A stretch of DNA of 64,000 bases from CALMZY01 sp052033915 (lineage in GTDB: Bacteria; Verrucomicrobiota; Kiritimatiellia; CAIQIC01; JAGNIJ01): the NCBI GenBank assembly GCA_052033915.1, contig JBPOJF010000006.1, positions 124,001 through 188,000 on the forward strand, in the 5' to 3' direction. The first letter of the stretch is position 1, and each line of letters starts with the position of its first letter. The notes under the pieces were generated by a model. That model had not been told where the DNA came from, made no database searches, and was given only the letters and a program-made list of their open reading frames with translations. The translations under genes were made by a program, and so were the position numbers. Shown piece by piece: positions 1 to 7,597 of the stretch.

Positions 1-1
1 G

Positions 2-1309
2 GTGATTATTCTGCTCGGCATCCTTCTGCTCGTCATCGTTGGCCTGCCGCTCACCGTCAAGGGCGACGGCACGATCGCGGGCCAGGTTCGGGTTTTGCTC
101 GGCTACACGCTGGGTCTGGTCGGCTTCATTCTCTCGCTCGCCACCTTGTGGGCCGGCTGCGCGGCGGTCTCGCTGGAAATCCAGGAGCGCCAGATTCATC
201 TGGTCGTCACCAAACCCGTCGCCCGCGCGCAAATCTGGCTCGGGAAATGGCTCGGTCTCCTGATCCTCAACGCCGCACTCCTCGCCTTCTCCGGCGCCGT
301 CGTGTACGGCCTGCTCCGCTGGACACACCGCCCGGAGACATTGACCCCCGAACAGTTTGTTGAACTCCGCGAAAACACGCTCATCGCCTGCACGGTGGTC
401 CGGCCGGAGCCGCTCCGCATCGACGACCAAGTGCGCGCCGAACTGGAGGCGATCCGGACCGGCTCACGCGTGCCTGACGATATCCCGGAATCCGAAGTGG
501 AAAGAGCCGTCCGGCAACGACTGCTGACGGACGCCTTTTCCGTCCTGCAAGGCGGCGCGCGGCAGTGGACCTTTGCGGCCCCGGCGAAGACCGTGGCGCC
601 GCCCCTGTTCCGCTTCCGGTTTTCCAGTTCGTCGATCGGCCCGGAATCCGTCCCCGGCCGGTGGACCGTGCAGCGGGAATCCGACGGCACTCCGTTCCAG
701 ACCGTGCAGACCAATACATCGGGCATGGCCTGCCTCTTGAAGATCCCGGCGGATGCGGCGGCGGGCGGCGGCGCATTCCGGGTCACCTATGAAAACCTGA
801 GCGCGTCGCCCATCGTCGTCTCCTTCGATCCCGCGGACGGACTGCTGCTCTACTCGCCCGCCGCCGGTTTCGAGGCCAACTTCGTACGGGCCCTGCTCGC
901 CATCCTCTGCCGTCTCGCGTTCTTCGCGGCGCTGGGCGTCACGGCCGGCAGCCTGTTCTCCATGCCGGTCGCGTCGTTCGTTTCGATCTGCGCCCTGCTC
1001 ATGATTCAGATCAGCGGCTACATCCAATCCATCGCGGGCCGGGACGCCCTCCTCCACGCGCATCGCCACGGGCCGACCGGCGCGTCCGCGTTCTGGGATC
1101 ATCTCTTCTCCGCCGTTTTCAAGGCGTTCAACGCGGTCGTCGGCCCGTTGCAGGGGTTCGATCCGCTGGAACTCCTGACCACCGGACAGTTGGTGACGTG
1201 GAGCATGCTGGGCTCGGTGTTCGTCGTACAGGGGATCGTCTATGGGGGCGCGCTGATGGCGATCAGCGCGTGGGTCCTGAACAAGCGGGAACTCGCGCTG
1301 CCGTCATGA
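2..1309 (+). CDS. ABC-2 type transporter permease (5' end probably outside window)
   Basis: Membrane subunit of an ABC exporter-type system. Visible membrane segments lie at about residues 1-15, 30-55 and 80-103, followed by a roughly 180-residue hydrophilic, probably extracytoplasmic domain, and then further hydrophobic segments at about 290-345 and 405-428. The region with EIQERQIHLVVTKPVAR followed by WLGKWLG matches the loop typical of NosY/ABC-2 permeases. The reading frame begins at the first bases of the window with a GTG inside what should be the first membrane helix, so the true N-terminus and the partner ATPase are expected upstream. The stop overlaps the next gene start (ATGA), indicating translational coupling. 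The substrate cannot be told from sequence. Confidence 0.75.
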   Translation: MIILLGILLLVIVGLPLTVKGDGTIAGQVRVLLGYTLGLVGFILSLATLWAGCAAVSLEIQERQIHLVVTKPVARAQIWLGKWLGLLILNAALLAFSGAVVYGLLRWTHRPETLTPEQFVELRENTLIACTVVRPEPLRIDDQVRAELEAIRTGSRVPDDIPESEVERAVRQRLLTDAFSVLQGGARQWTFAAPAKTVAPPLFRFRFSSSSIGPESVPGRWTVQRESDGTPFQTVQTNTSGMACLLKIPADAAAGGGAFRVTYENLSASPIVVSFDPADGLLLYSPAAGFEANFVRALLAILCRLAFFAALGVTAGSLFSMPVASFVSICALLMIQISGYIQSIAGRDALLHAHRHGPTGASAFWDHLFSAVFKAFNAVVGPLQGFDPLELLTTGQLVTWSMLGSVFVVQGIVYGGALMAISAWVLNKRELALPS

Positions 1310-2697
1310 CCGGAACCATGAACGAAAAGTTTCCAAACGTTGGAAAAAATCCGGCCGCTTTTTCCAAGGGTTGGAAAAGTTCGGCGTCGGTTTTCCTGCT
1401 CCTCGTCGCCGTCGCCGGGTTTTGGTCGAGCGGTCTCCTGAACGAGCCGCTGGTCGAGCTTCGCCGGCAATACCGGCTCGACCAGGCCGCGCCCCTCGAG
1501 AACTCGCCGCCTCTCGTCGCGTTCACCACGGTGGCGATCGGCGGCTTCCGCGGCATCCTCGCCGACATCCTGTGGATCCGAGCCTCGACCCTTCAGGAAG
1601 AGGGCAAGTACGTCGAGCTGGTTCAGTTGGCGGACTGGATCACGAAGCTCGAGCCGCGCCTCGCGGACGTCTGGGCCTTCCAGGCCTGGAATCTCGCGTA
1701 CAACGTCAGCGCCTTCTTCAACACGCCCGAGGACCGGTGGCGCTGGGTCCGGCACGGGATCACGCTCCTGCGCGACGAGGGCCTGCGCTACAACCCCGGC
1801 AGCGCGTCGCTCTGCCGCGAACTCGCGTGGATGTTCCAGCACAAGATCGGCGGAACCCAGGACGAAATGCACGGGCTCTACAAGCGCGCGTGGGCGGCCG
1901 AGATGAGCGCGCTCTTCGACGGGCCGCGCCCGGACTACGCCCGCCTGCCCGCGGAGGCGTCCAACCGGCTGACGCGCATCTACAAGCTGAACCCGGCGGT
2001 CATGGAACAGATCGACCGGGATTACGGTCCGGTGGACTGGCGGCTGCCCCCCGCGCACTCGCTGTACTGGGCGCTGGAGTCGCGCCGCGTCGCGCGAGGC
2101 TGGGACCTCGTCGCCGCGAACCGCATGATCTACCAGGCGATGGCGAACGAGTTCAGGGAAGGCACCCTGCTCTTTCGGCCGGAGGAAGGCGTGTTCGTCA
2201 CGCGCCCGAACCTCGACGTCCTTCCGAACGCGCGGGCAGCTTACGAAACGGCCATCGCGGAAAATCCGGGCGAAACCGCGATGACGGCCGCGTGCGAAAA
2301 CTTCCTGGGCGACGCGATCGTGATCCTGTTCACCCACGACAGGCCCGAGAAGGCGCGCCGTTTGCTCGACGAATTCCGCGCCCGCCATCCCGAGGAACCG
2401 ATTCCCGCCGACCTCGATACGTTCGTCTGCCGGGTGGTCACGCGCGACGCCGAGCGCTTGTCGTACGAAGAAGCCCTGGAATTGCTCGAAAGAGCGGAAC
2501 TGCAAAGCGTCTTCTGGCAGGCGCTCGGCGAGGACGCGCCGGCCCGCGGATTTCACCGGCTGACGGATATCTGCCGCAGGCACATCGTCGTCGACTCCGG
2601 GCAGGAACTGCCCTCCCTGGATCAAATCCGCAGAACCGCGCGCGACCGTCTGCTGGCCAACCCGCCCTCCTCCAAAGCGGCGGAACGTCTCCGCTGA
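1306..2697 (+). CDS. conserved hypothetical protein, single N-terminal membrane anchor, TPR-like
   Basis: About 463 residues. The start ATG overlaps the stop of the ABC permease (ATGA); a second ATG lies four codons later. The first 24 residues are encoded by two palindromic repeat units (FPNVGK and FSKGWK), directly followed by a hydrophobic segment at about residues 27-42 that should anchor it with the rest outside the cytoplasm. The body is rich in helices with Trp/Tyr patterns resembling degenerate TPRs (GGFRGILADILWIRAS, LADWITKLEPRLADVWAFQAWNLAY). Coupling with the permease suggests an accessory subunit of the same transport system. No catalytic motif was recognised. Confidence 0.7.
   Translation: MTGTMNEKFPNVGKNPAAFSKGWKSSASVFLLLVAVAGFWSSGLLNEPLVELRRQYRLDQAAPLENSPPLVAFTTVAIGGFRGILADILWIRASTLQEEGKYVELVQLADWITKLEPRLADVWAFQAWNLAYNVSAFFNTPEDRWRWVRHGITLLRDEGLRYNPGSASLCRELAWMFQHKIGGTQDEMHGLYKRAWAAEMSALFDGPRPDYARLPAEASNRLTRIYKLNPAVMEQIDRDYGPVDWRLPPAHSLYWALESRRVARGWDLVAANRMIYQAMANEFREGTLLFRPEEGVFVTRPNLDVLPNARAAYETAIAENPGETAMTAACENFLGDAIVILFTHDRPEKARRLLDEFRARHPEEPIPADLDTFVCRVVTRDAERLSYEEALELLERAELQSVFWQALGEDAPARGFHRLTDICRRHIVVDSGQELPSLDQIRRTARDRLLANPPSSKAAERLR
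1330..1378. repeat. palindromic element family 1, two units, in frame inside a gene
   Basis: Two near-identical palindromes: TTTCCAA-ACG-TTGGAAA (1330-1346, 7-bp arms) and TTTTCCAA-GGG-TTGGAAAA (1360-1378, 8-bp arms), separated by 13 bases. They are translated as FPNVGK and FSKGWK at the N-terminus of the downstream protein. The same element occurs at 15961-16010 and 51740-51824. Confidence 0.85.
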
Positions 2698-2727
2698 AAA
2701 GGTCCGCCCGCCGCATCGGTTGAGTTC

Positions 2728-2756
2728 TTGACACGCTTTCACGGCACTGCGATGCT
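2728..2756 (+). promoter_or_regulatory. candidate sigma-70 promoter for the thi riboswitch transcript
   Basis: A perfect TTGACA at 2728-2733 is followed by a 17-base spacer and GATGCT (weak -10 match). The predicted start of transcription falls just upstream of the riboswitch. Confidence 0.4.
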
Positions 2757-2764
2757 CGCCCCGT

Positions 2765-2875
2765 TTGAGGTCGCTGGGGGAGTCCCGACGCGCTGTGCGG
2801 TCGGGGCTGAGAGTTCCCGGAGTCGGGATAACCCCTTGAACCTGTCTGGGTCATTCCAGCGGAGGGAAGCGACGG
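2765..2875 (+). promoter_or_regulatory. TPP (THI-box) riboswitch
   Basis: The conserved TPP aptamer blocks are visible in order: GGGGCTGAGAG (near 2803-2813), ACCCCTTGAACCTG (2831-2844), then TCTGGG-TCATTCCAGC-GGAGGGAAG (2845-2869). The element is followed by a ThiD-ThiE fusion, which is the expected target. TCCCTCC at 2893-2899 can pair with GGAGGGA at 2861-2867 of the aptamer, a plausible switching helix. No run of U follows, so translational control seems more likely than termination (inference). Confidence 0.9.
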
Positions 2876-2991
2876 CATGGACCTCGCTCTCCTCCCTCCC
2901 GGAATACCCTGACGCAACGCAGGGATGGATGATCGTGCCGCTCACGGCGTCCGTCGCGAAATAGGAACGGCGTCATGAACGGGAGCTTCGT

Positions 2992-4467
2992 TTGAAAACA
3001 GGAATCAAGCCCATCACGTGGACCATTGCCGGATCGGACTCGGGCGGCGGCGCCGGAATCCAGGCCGACCTCAAGACCATGAACGCGCTGGGCGCCATGG
3101 GGTGCTCGGTCATCACCGCGTTGACGGCCCAGAACACGCTCGGCATCACCGACGTCGAGTTCCCTTCCCAATCCATGATTGCCGCCCAGCTTGCGGCGCT
3201 GGCTGCCGATCTGCCGCCGGCCGCCGTCAAAGTCGGCATGCTCGGCAGCGCGGCCACCGTCGAAACGGTTGTCCGCCGCCTCACCGCGATGAAGGCGTAC
3301 ACCGTCTTCGACCCGGTCATGGTTTCGACCAGCGGCCACGCGCTGTTCGAGCCGCGCGCGCTCGATGCCCTGACCGCCCAACTCCTCCCGATCGTGAGCC
3401 TGCTGACGCCGAATATCGCGGAGGCGGAAACCCTGCTCGGCCGGGCGATTTCGAGCGATCCGGAAATCGAGGCGGCGGCCGCGGACCTGATCAAGCTCGG
3501 GGTCAAATCGGCGCTGATCAAGGGCGGACACCGGGACGGCGCCCTGTGCAGGGACTTCTGGACGGACGGCGCGCGCAAGGCGTGGCTTTCCAGCCGACGC
3601 CAGGCCGTGACGCACACGCACGGAACGGGATGCACGCTCTCCTCGGCCATCGCCGCATGCCGCGCACTCGGATACGAGGAACCGGACGCCGTGGTCCTGG
3701 CCAAAGCGTACGTGAACCAGGGATTGAGAAAAGGCGCCGACATCGGGAAAGGACGGGGCCCGCTCGCGCACGAAGGGTGGCCGGATTCGCCGGATGACCT
3801 GCCGCAGTGGGACGGACCCGCCGAAGCGCCCGCCTTCGCGGACTGCGGGGACGAGCCCCTCGGCTTCTATCCGATCGTCGACCGGGCGGCTTGGCTGGAA
3901 AAACTCCTGCCCGCCGGCGTGCGGACCATCCAATTACGGATCAAGGATCTGCGCGGCGCGGAACTCGAGTCGCAAGTCCGCGCGGCGGTGGACTGCGCCC
4001 GCCGATTCAATGCCAGGCTCTTCATCAACGATCATTGGGAACTCGCGCTGCGCTGCAAGGCCTACGGCGTTCACCTGGGCCAGGAGGATTTGCCGGGCGC
4101 GGATCTCTCCGCTCTTTCCAAGGCCGGCATCCGTCTTGGCGTCAGCGTTCGCACGTACTCCGAGGCGGCCCGCGCGAAGGCGGTGCGCCCGTCCTACACA
4201 GCCATCGGCGCGATCTTCGCGACGGGGTCGAAGAACATCGGCTACCAGCCCGTCGGCGTGGAGGAATTCTCGCGGCTTCGACGCCTGATTGCGGGGCCGG
4301 TTGCGGCCATTGGCGGGATCACGCTGAAGCGGGCGCCGGAATTGGCCGCCGCGGGAGCGGACGGCGTGGCGCTGATTTCCGACGTGGTCAGCGCGCCCGA
4401 TCCCCTCGCGCGCGCAAAGAGCTGGCTGGCGTTCTGGAAGGAGAGAAGTCCAGAGTCCAAGGTCTAA
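2992..4467 (+). CDS. thiDE: bifunctional HMP-P kinase / thiamine-phosphate synthase (ThiD-ThiE fusion)
   Basis: 491 residues. The N-terminal half (about 1-260) is ThiD: TIAGSDSGGGAGIQADLKT substrate loop, KVGML, the DPVM motif and the HGTGCTLSSA anion-hole motif near residues 205-215. It phosphorylates HMP/HMP-P. The C-terminal 200 residues are ThiE (FYPIVDR, QLRIKD, FINDHWELAL, GVHLGQEDLPGAD, AIGAIFATGSK, AIGGI), which joins HMP-PP and thiazole phosphate. The start is TTG at 2992 with GGGAG about six bases upstream. The stop of a six-codon reading frame (ATG at 2975) overlaps this TTG, suggesting coupling. The last codons (SPESKV) come from a dispersed repeat. The TPP riboswitch upstream indicates thiamine repression. 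Confidence 0.93.
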   Translation: MKTGIKPITWTIAGSDSGGGAGIQADLKTMNALGAMGCSVITALTAQNTLGITDVEFPSQSMIAAQLAALAADLPPAAVKVGMLGSAATVETVVRRLTAMKAYTVFDPVMVSTSGHALFEPRALDALTAQLLPIVSLLTPNIAEAETLLGRAISSDPEIEAAAADLIKLGVKSALIKGGHRDGALCRDFWTDGARKAWLSSRRQAVTHTHGTGCTLSSAIAACRALGYEEPDAVVLAKAYVNQGLRKGADIGKGRGPLAHEGWPDSPDDLPQWDGPAEAPAFADCGDEPLGFYPIVDRAAWLEKLLPAGVRTIQLRIKDLRGAELESQVRAAVDCARRFNARLFINDHWELALRCKAYGVHLGQEDLPGADLSALSKAGIRLGVSVRTYSEAARAKAVRPSYTAIGAIFATGSKNIGYQPVGVEEFSRLRRLIAGPVAAIGGITLKRAPELAAAGADGVALISDVVSAPDPLARAKSWLAFWKERSPESKV

Positions 4468-4505
4468 AGTCCGAAGTGTCAGCGCGCTGACTTTGGAGCT
4501 TGGGC
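4447..4505. repeat. GTCCAAAGTC-family repeat hairpin, locus 1
   Basis: Short words AGTCC/AGTCCAAGGTC/AAAGTCC are repeated in tandem, then inverted (CTTTGGAGCTTGGG), around the perfect palindrome GTCAGCGCGCTGAC at 4478-4491. It overlaps the last codons and stop of the ThiDE gene and lies between convergent genes, so it probably also acts as a terminator. A related copy is at 61700-61753. Confidence 0.6.
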
Positions 4506-4525
4506 TGCCGGGCTTCGGGCGGCCC

Positions 4526-5005
4526 TTACGGCAGCAGGGCCTTCGCCAGGATAACGCCCAGCACAAACCAGATGGGCAGCGAGACAATCAGGGCCCATGT
4601 GATCATCCTTGTCTTCTTCAGCCGCGCCTGAATATCGCGGCTCTCCAGCGCGTGCTCCAACCGAATCCTCATCTCCTCGATCCGGCAGGGTTTGGAAACG
4701 AAGTCCACCGCGCCGCTGCGGATGGACTCCACGGCATTCGGAATGGAGGGATACGCCGTCAGGATGATCAGAATGGCGTCGGGATCGATTTCGAGAATCG
4801 CGCGCGTCAGATCCATGCCGCTCATTCCGGGCATGCGTACATCGGTGATGACGATATCCGGAAAAACCTCCGCCCTCCGGTACGCGCTGAGGACCTCTTC
4901 GGCGGCGGAGAAAGTTCGGACCTGGTACCCCAGTTCCTTGATCATGGATTCGAGCGCTTCGCGCACACTCAACTCATCATCTACGAGCCAGATTGTTGTG
5001 GCCAT
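4526..5005 (-). CDS. single-domain response regulator with C-terminal membrane helix
   Basis: 159 residues. A complete receiver domain occupies residues 1-120: acidic pair at D9/D10, phospho-acceptor D55 in DIVITDVRMPG, T83 in LTAYPS and K105 in SKPC. There is no output domain. Instead, after a basic stretch (RLKKTR), residues about 134-157 form a strongly hydrophobic helix ending three residues from the C-terminus, so the protein looks tail-anchored in the membrane. The start is the ATG at 5005 because the longer frame would run through the tRNA gene. It lies downstream of the hybrid histidine kinase on the same strand with tRNA-Gly between them. Confidence 0.85.
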   Translation of the reverse strand: MATTIWLVDDELSVREALESMIKELGYQVRTFSAAEEVLSAYRRAEVFPDIVITDVRMPGMSGMDLTRAILEIDPDAILIILTAYPSIPNAVESIRSGAVDFVSKPCRIEEMRIRLEHALESRDIQARLKKTRMITWALIVSLPIWFVLGVILAKALLP

Positions 5006-5023
5006 AGGCCCTCCTCGATCTGT

Positions 5024-5097
5024 TGGAGCGGGTGATGGGAGTCGAACCCACGTAGCCAGCTTGGAAGGCTGGAGCTCTACCGTTGAGCTACACCCGC
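5024..5097 (-). tRNA. tRNA-Gly (anticodon TCC)
   Basis: The reverse strand folds as a cloverleaf: acceptor GCGGGTG with CACCCGC, D-arm region GTAGCTCAACGGTAGAGC, anticodon loop CTTCCAA (TCC), T-arm GTGGGTTCGACTCCCAT. The CCA end is encoded (TGG at 5024-5026 on the plus strand). Confidence 0.95.
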
Positions 5098-5185
5098 CTA
5101 TGTGTCGCGCAGCGCGCCGATCCGGCGGGCAACCCCGCCGGGCACACGAAAGTCGTCGGATGCTATACCACGGGGGCAAGAAGGG

Positions 5186-6412
5186 TCAAGAGGGCTTGTT
5201 GTCCAACGCCTTGCGGATGGCGGCCAGCAGGGATTTGCTCTTGAACGGCTTGTAGACAATACCCTTGGCGCCCTGGCTGATGAGTTGTTCGCCAAGCACT
5301 TCCTGGGCGGTGATACTGGTCAGGAGAACGGGCAATTCCGGATGGAGTTTCTGCAGGGCATGGAACACCTCGTCCCCACCCATGCCGGGCATGATGAGGT
5401 CGAGCAGGACCATGTTGATCTTCTCCGCCGACGCGCGAACGATTTCAAGCGCCTCTTCCCCGGAACGCGCGACGAGCGCCTTATACCCGTGTATTTTGAG
5501 AATGTCGCCAACGACCTGGCAGATGATCGCTTCGTCGTCAACGACGAGAACGGTTTCCGCGCCATCCAGCCCGCCGGAGGACATCCCCTCCTCCTGCCGG
5601 TCGCCCGAGGCGACCGGCAGGTACATCCGGAAGGTCGTGCCGTGTTCCGCAGAGCTTTCCGCGAGAATGTCGCCCTCATGATTCAGCACGATGCCGTACA
5701 CGATGGACAGCATGAGGGTGCCCTTTCCGCCCTTCGCGCGGACGGGATGAAACGGATCGAAGACATACTGGAGGAGTTCCGCGTCAATCTCACGTCCCGT
5801 GTCGGTCACGTCCACGGAGACATACGCCGCGTCCGGCGGCAGGTCGAGCACCTCGCGTTCGTGCGGGTTCAGTTTCCGGTACGCGCTGGACACCGTCAGC
5901 GTTCCGCCGTGCTCGGCCATCGCATCCGCGGCGTTGATGCACAGGTTGAGAATCGCCTGCTTGAGTTGGACGCCATCCCCCGGGATCGGCGGCAGATCGG
6001 GCTTGAGCCGGCGCTTGAGCACGGCTGTGCCCAGGGTGGGCTCGACCCCGGTCAGCACTTCCTCGATGAGGGAGTTGATATCGACGGATTCCTTGGTGAA
6101 ATGCCGGCGGCGCGCGATCAGGAAAAGCTGGCGCGTCAACTCCGTGGCGCGGACTCCGGACTGCTCGATCAGCGACAGGTCGTGATGCAGGTCCGTGCCG
6201 GGCTCGGCCTTGGCTTTCAGGTAGGACGTGAATCCGAGGACGCCGCTGAGAATGTTGTTGAGATCGTGAGCGATGCCCCGCGCAAGCAGGCCGACCGCTT
6301 CCATCTTGTCGGCGATACGGCGATGGGTCTCCCGGTCCATAACGTTTCCGGCCGCCGCCGCTCCATCGCTGTCCGTCCGCCCCTCCTGTCGCGTATCCTC
6401 CATAGGAAACAA
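5186..6412 (-). CDS. hybrid histidine kinase with degenerate ATP-binding motifs and receiver domain
   Basis: 408 residues with no transmembrane or PAS segment. The HisKA H-box is GIAHDLNNILSGVLGF with H49, the N-box is NLCINAADAM around residues 156-165, and a receiver domain covers about 286-405 with D338 (LLDLIMPGMGG) and K388 (YKPF). The G1 box reads DTGREI instead of DTGxGI, and the G2 box reads GKGTLMLS instead of GKGTGLGLS (one residue short, glycines lost). Kinase activity is therefore doubtful; it may act as a phosphatase or receiver. The start could be ATG at 6412 or 6403. A tRNA gene and a receiver-only gene follow on the same strand. Confidence 0.85.
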   Translation of the reverse strand: MFPMEDTRQEGRTDSDGAAAAGNVMDRETHRRIADKMEAVGLLARGIAHDLNNILSGVLGFTSYLKAKAEPGTDLHHDLSLIEQSGVRATELTRQLFLIARRRHFTKESVDINSLIEEVLTGVEPTLGTAVLKRRLKPDLPPIPGDGVQLKQAILNLCINAADAMAEHGGTLTVSSAYRKLNPHEREVLDLPPDAAYVSVDVTDTGREIDAELLQYVFDPFHPVRAKGGKGTLMLSIVYGIVLNHEGDILAESSAEHGTTFRMYLPVASGDRQEEGMSSGGLDGAETVLVVDDEAIICQVVGDILKIHGYKALVARSGEEALEIVRASAEKINMVLLDLIMPGMGGDEVFHALQKLHPELPVLLTSITAQEVLGEQLISQGAKGIVYKPFKSKSLLAAIRKALDNKPS

Positions 6413-6470
6413 GGAATCATTTTAGGCGCATTTCGTCAAACGAGGAATCATTCGCGGGCGGCGGAATCAT
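6413..6470. repeat. three direct repeats upstream of the hybrid kinase gene
   Basis: GGAATCAT occurs at 6413-6420, 6444-6451 and 6463-6470 (ATGATTCC on the coding strand of the kinase). They lie between the tsaD stop and the kinase start and could be binding sites for a regulator. A TAAAAT at about 6420-6425 (minus strand) may be a -10 element. Confidence 0.3.
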
Positions 6471-6500
6471 GCCTGCGGTGCGGAGTCGCCGTTGCTTGAT

Positions 6501-7553
6501 TCAAGGCACGCCCAGCACCAGGTCGGGCTGGACATCCAGGTCGTCCGCCGCCGTCCGGACCACACCCCCGGGGGTGCCGGCCAGGGCGGCGATCATGGCG
6601 GCATTATCGGTGCAGAATTCCGGGCGGGCCAGGACGAGACGCAATCCGTATTCCCCGGCCATCCGCTCCAGTTTCTCGCGCAGGCGGCCGTTCCTTGCCA
6701 CACCTCCCACGCAGCCGACCGCGGAAACGCGATGGCGTTCCACGGCGCGCCGCAAACGGATCAGGAGCGCGTCAAACACCGCTTCCTGGTAACTCGCGGC
6801 CACATCCTTCAGCGTCCCGTTCACGAGCACCTCCGGATGGTCCTTCAAGTAATACAGCAGGGAGGTCTTCAACCCGCTGAAGCTGAAGCACAGGTCGCGG
6901 TCCAGATCCCCGGCCAGTTCGCCGGCTGCACCGCGCCGGAGCCCGCGCGGGAATTTCACATGCGCCGGATCGCCGCCTGCCGCGGCTTTTTCGATCGCCG
7001 GCCCGCCGGGGTATCCGAGTTTGAGCAGGTTCGCGCCCTTGTCCAGGGCTTCGCCGGCCGCGTCATCCAGGGTCTGGCCCAGAAGCTTGTACGACCCCAC
7101 CTTCGCGACCCGGACCAGGCCCGTGTGGCCGCCGGAAACCATGAGGACAATCAGCGGCGCGATCGCGTCCGGGGACGGCGCGTCGGGACCGAGAAAAAGG
7201 GAGTAGAGATGGGCCTCAACGTGGTTCACTCCGAGCAACGGCTTGCCGAGTCGCAGAGCCAGCGCCTTGGCGGCGGACAGGCCCACGAGCAGGGAACTCG
7301 CGAGGCCGGGTCCGTACGTCACCGCAACGGCGTCGACCTGTTCCCACGTCAATCCGGCATCCTGTACCGCCTGACGCATGATGCCCGCGATCTCTTCGAC
7401 ATGGCATCGGGATGCAATCTCGGGGACCACCCCCCCATACGGCCGGTGCCGGGCCACCTGGGTAAAAACCACGTTGGACAGAACGGTCCGGCCATCGCGG
7501 ACCACGGCCGCCGATGTTTCGTCGCAGGATGTTTCAATGCCCAGGACATTCAT
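6501..7553 (-). CDS. tsaD: tRNA N6-adenosine threonylcarbamoyltransferase
   Basis: 350 residues, normal length for TsaD/Kae1/YgjD, which transfers threonylcarbamoyl to A37 of ANN-decoding tRNAs. Signature residues are present: GIETSCDETSAAVV at the N-terminus, GGVVPEIASRCH, metal ligands H111 and H115 in NHVEAHLYS, SGGHTGL and the C-terminal TDNAAMIA. It lies between the kinase and the protease gene on the same strand; no functional link to either is obvious. Confidence 0.96.
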   Translation of the reverse strand: MNVLGIETSCDETSAAVVRDGRTVLSNVVFTQVARHRPYGGVVPEIASRCHVEEIAGIMRQAVQDAGLTWEQVDAVAVTYGPGLASSLLVGLSAAKALALRLGKPLLGVNHVEAHLYSLFLGPDAPSPDAIAPLIVLMVSGGHTGLVRVAKVGSYKLLGQTLDDAAGEALDKGANLLKLGYPGGPAIEKAAAGGDPAHVKFPRGLRRGAAGELAGDLDRDLCFSFSGLKTSLLYYLKDHPEVLVNGTLKDVAASYQEAVFDALLIRLRRAVERHRVSAVGCVGGVARNGRLREKLERMAGEYGLRLVLARPEFCTDNAAMIAALAGTPGGVVRTAADDLDVQPDLVLGVP

Positions 7554-7597
7554 GGTTTCGATGGAAGGGGCGAGGGTCCCTGTTCAAGGGGAAGATG

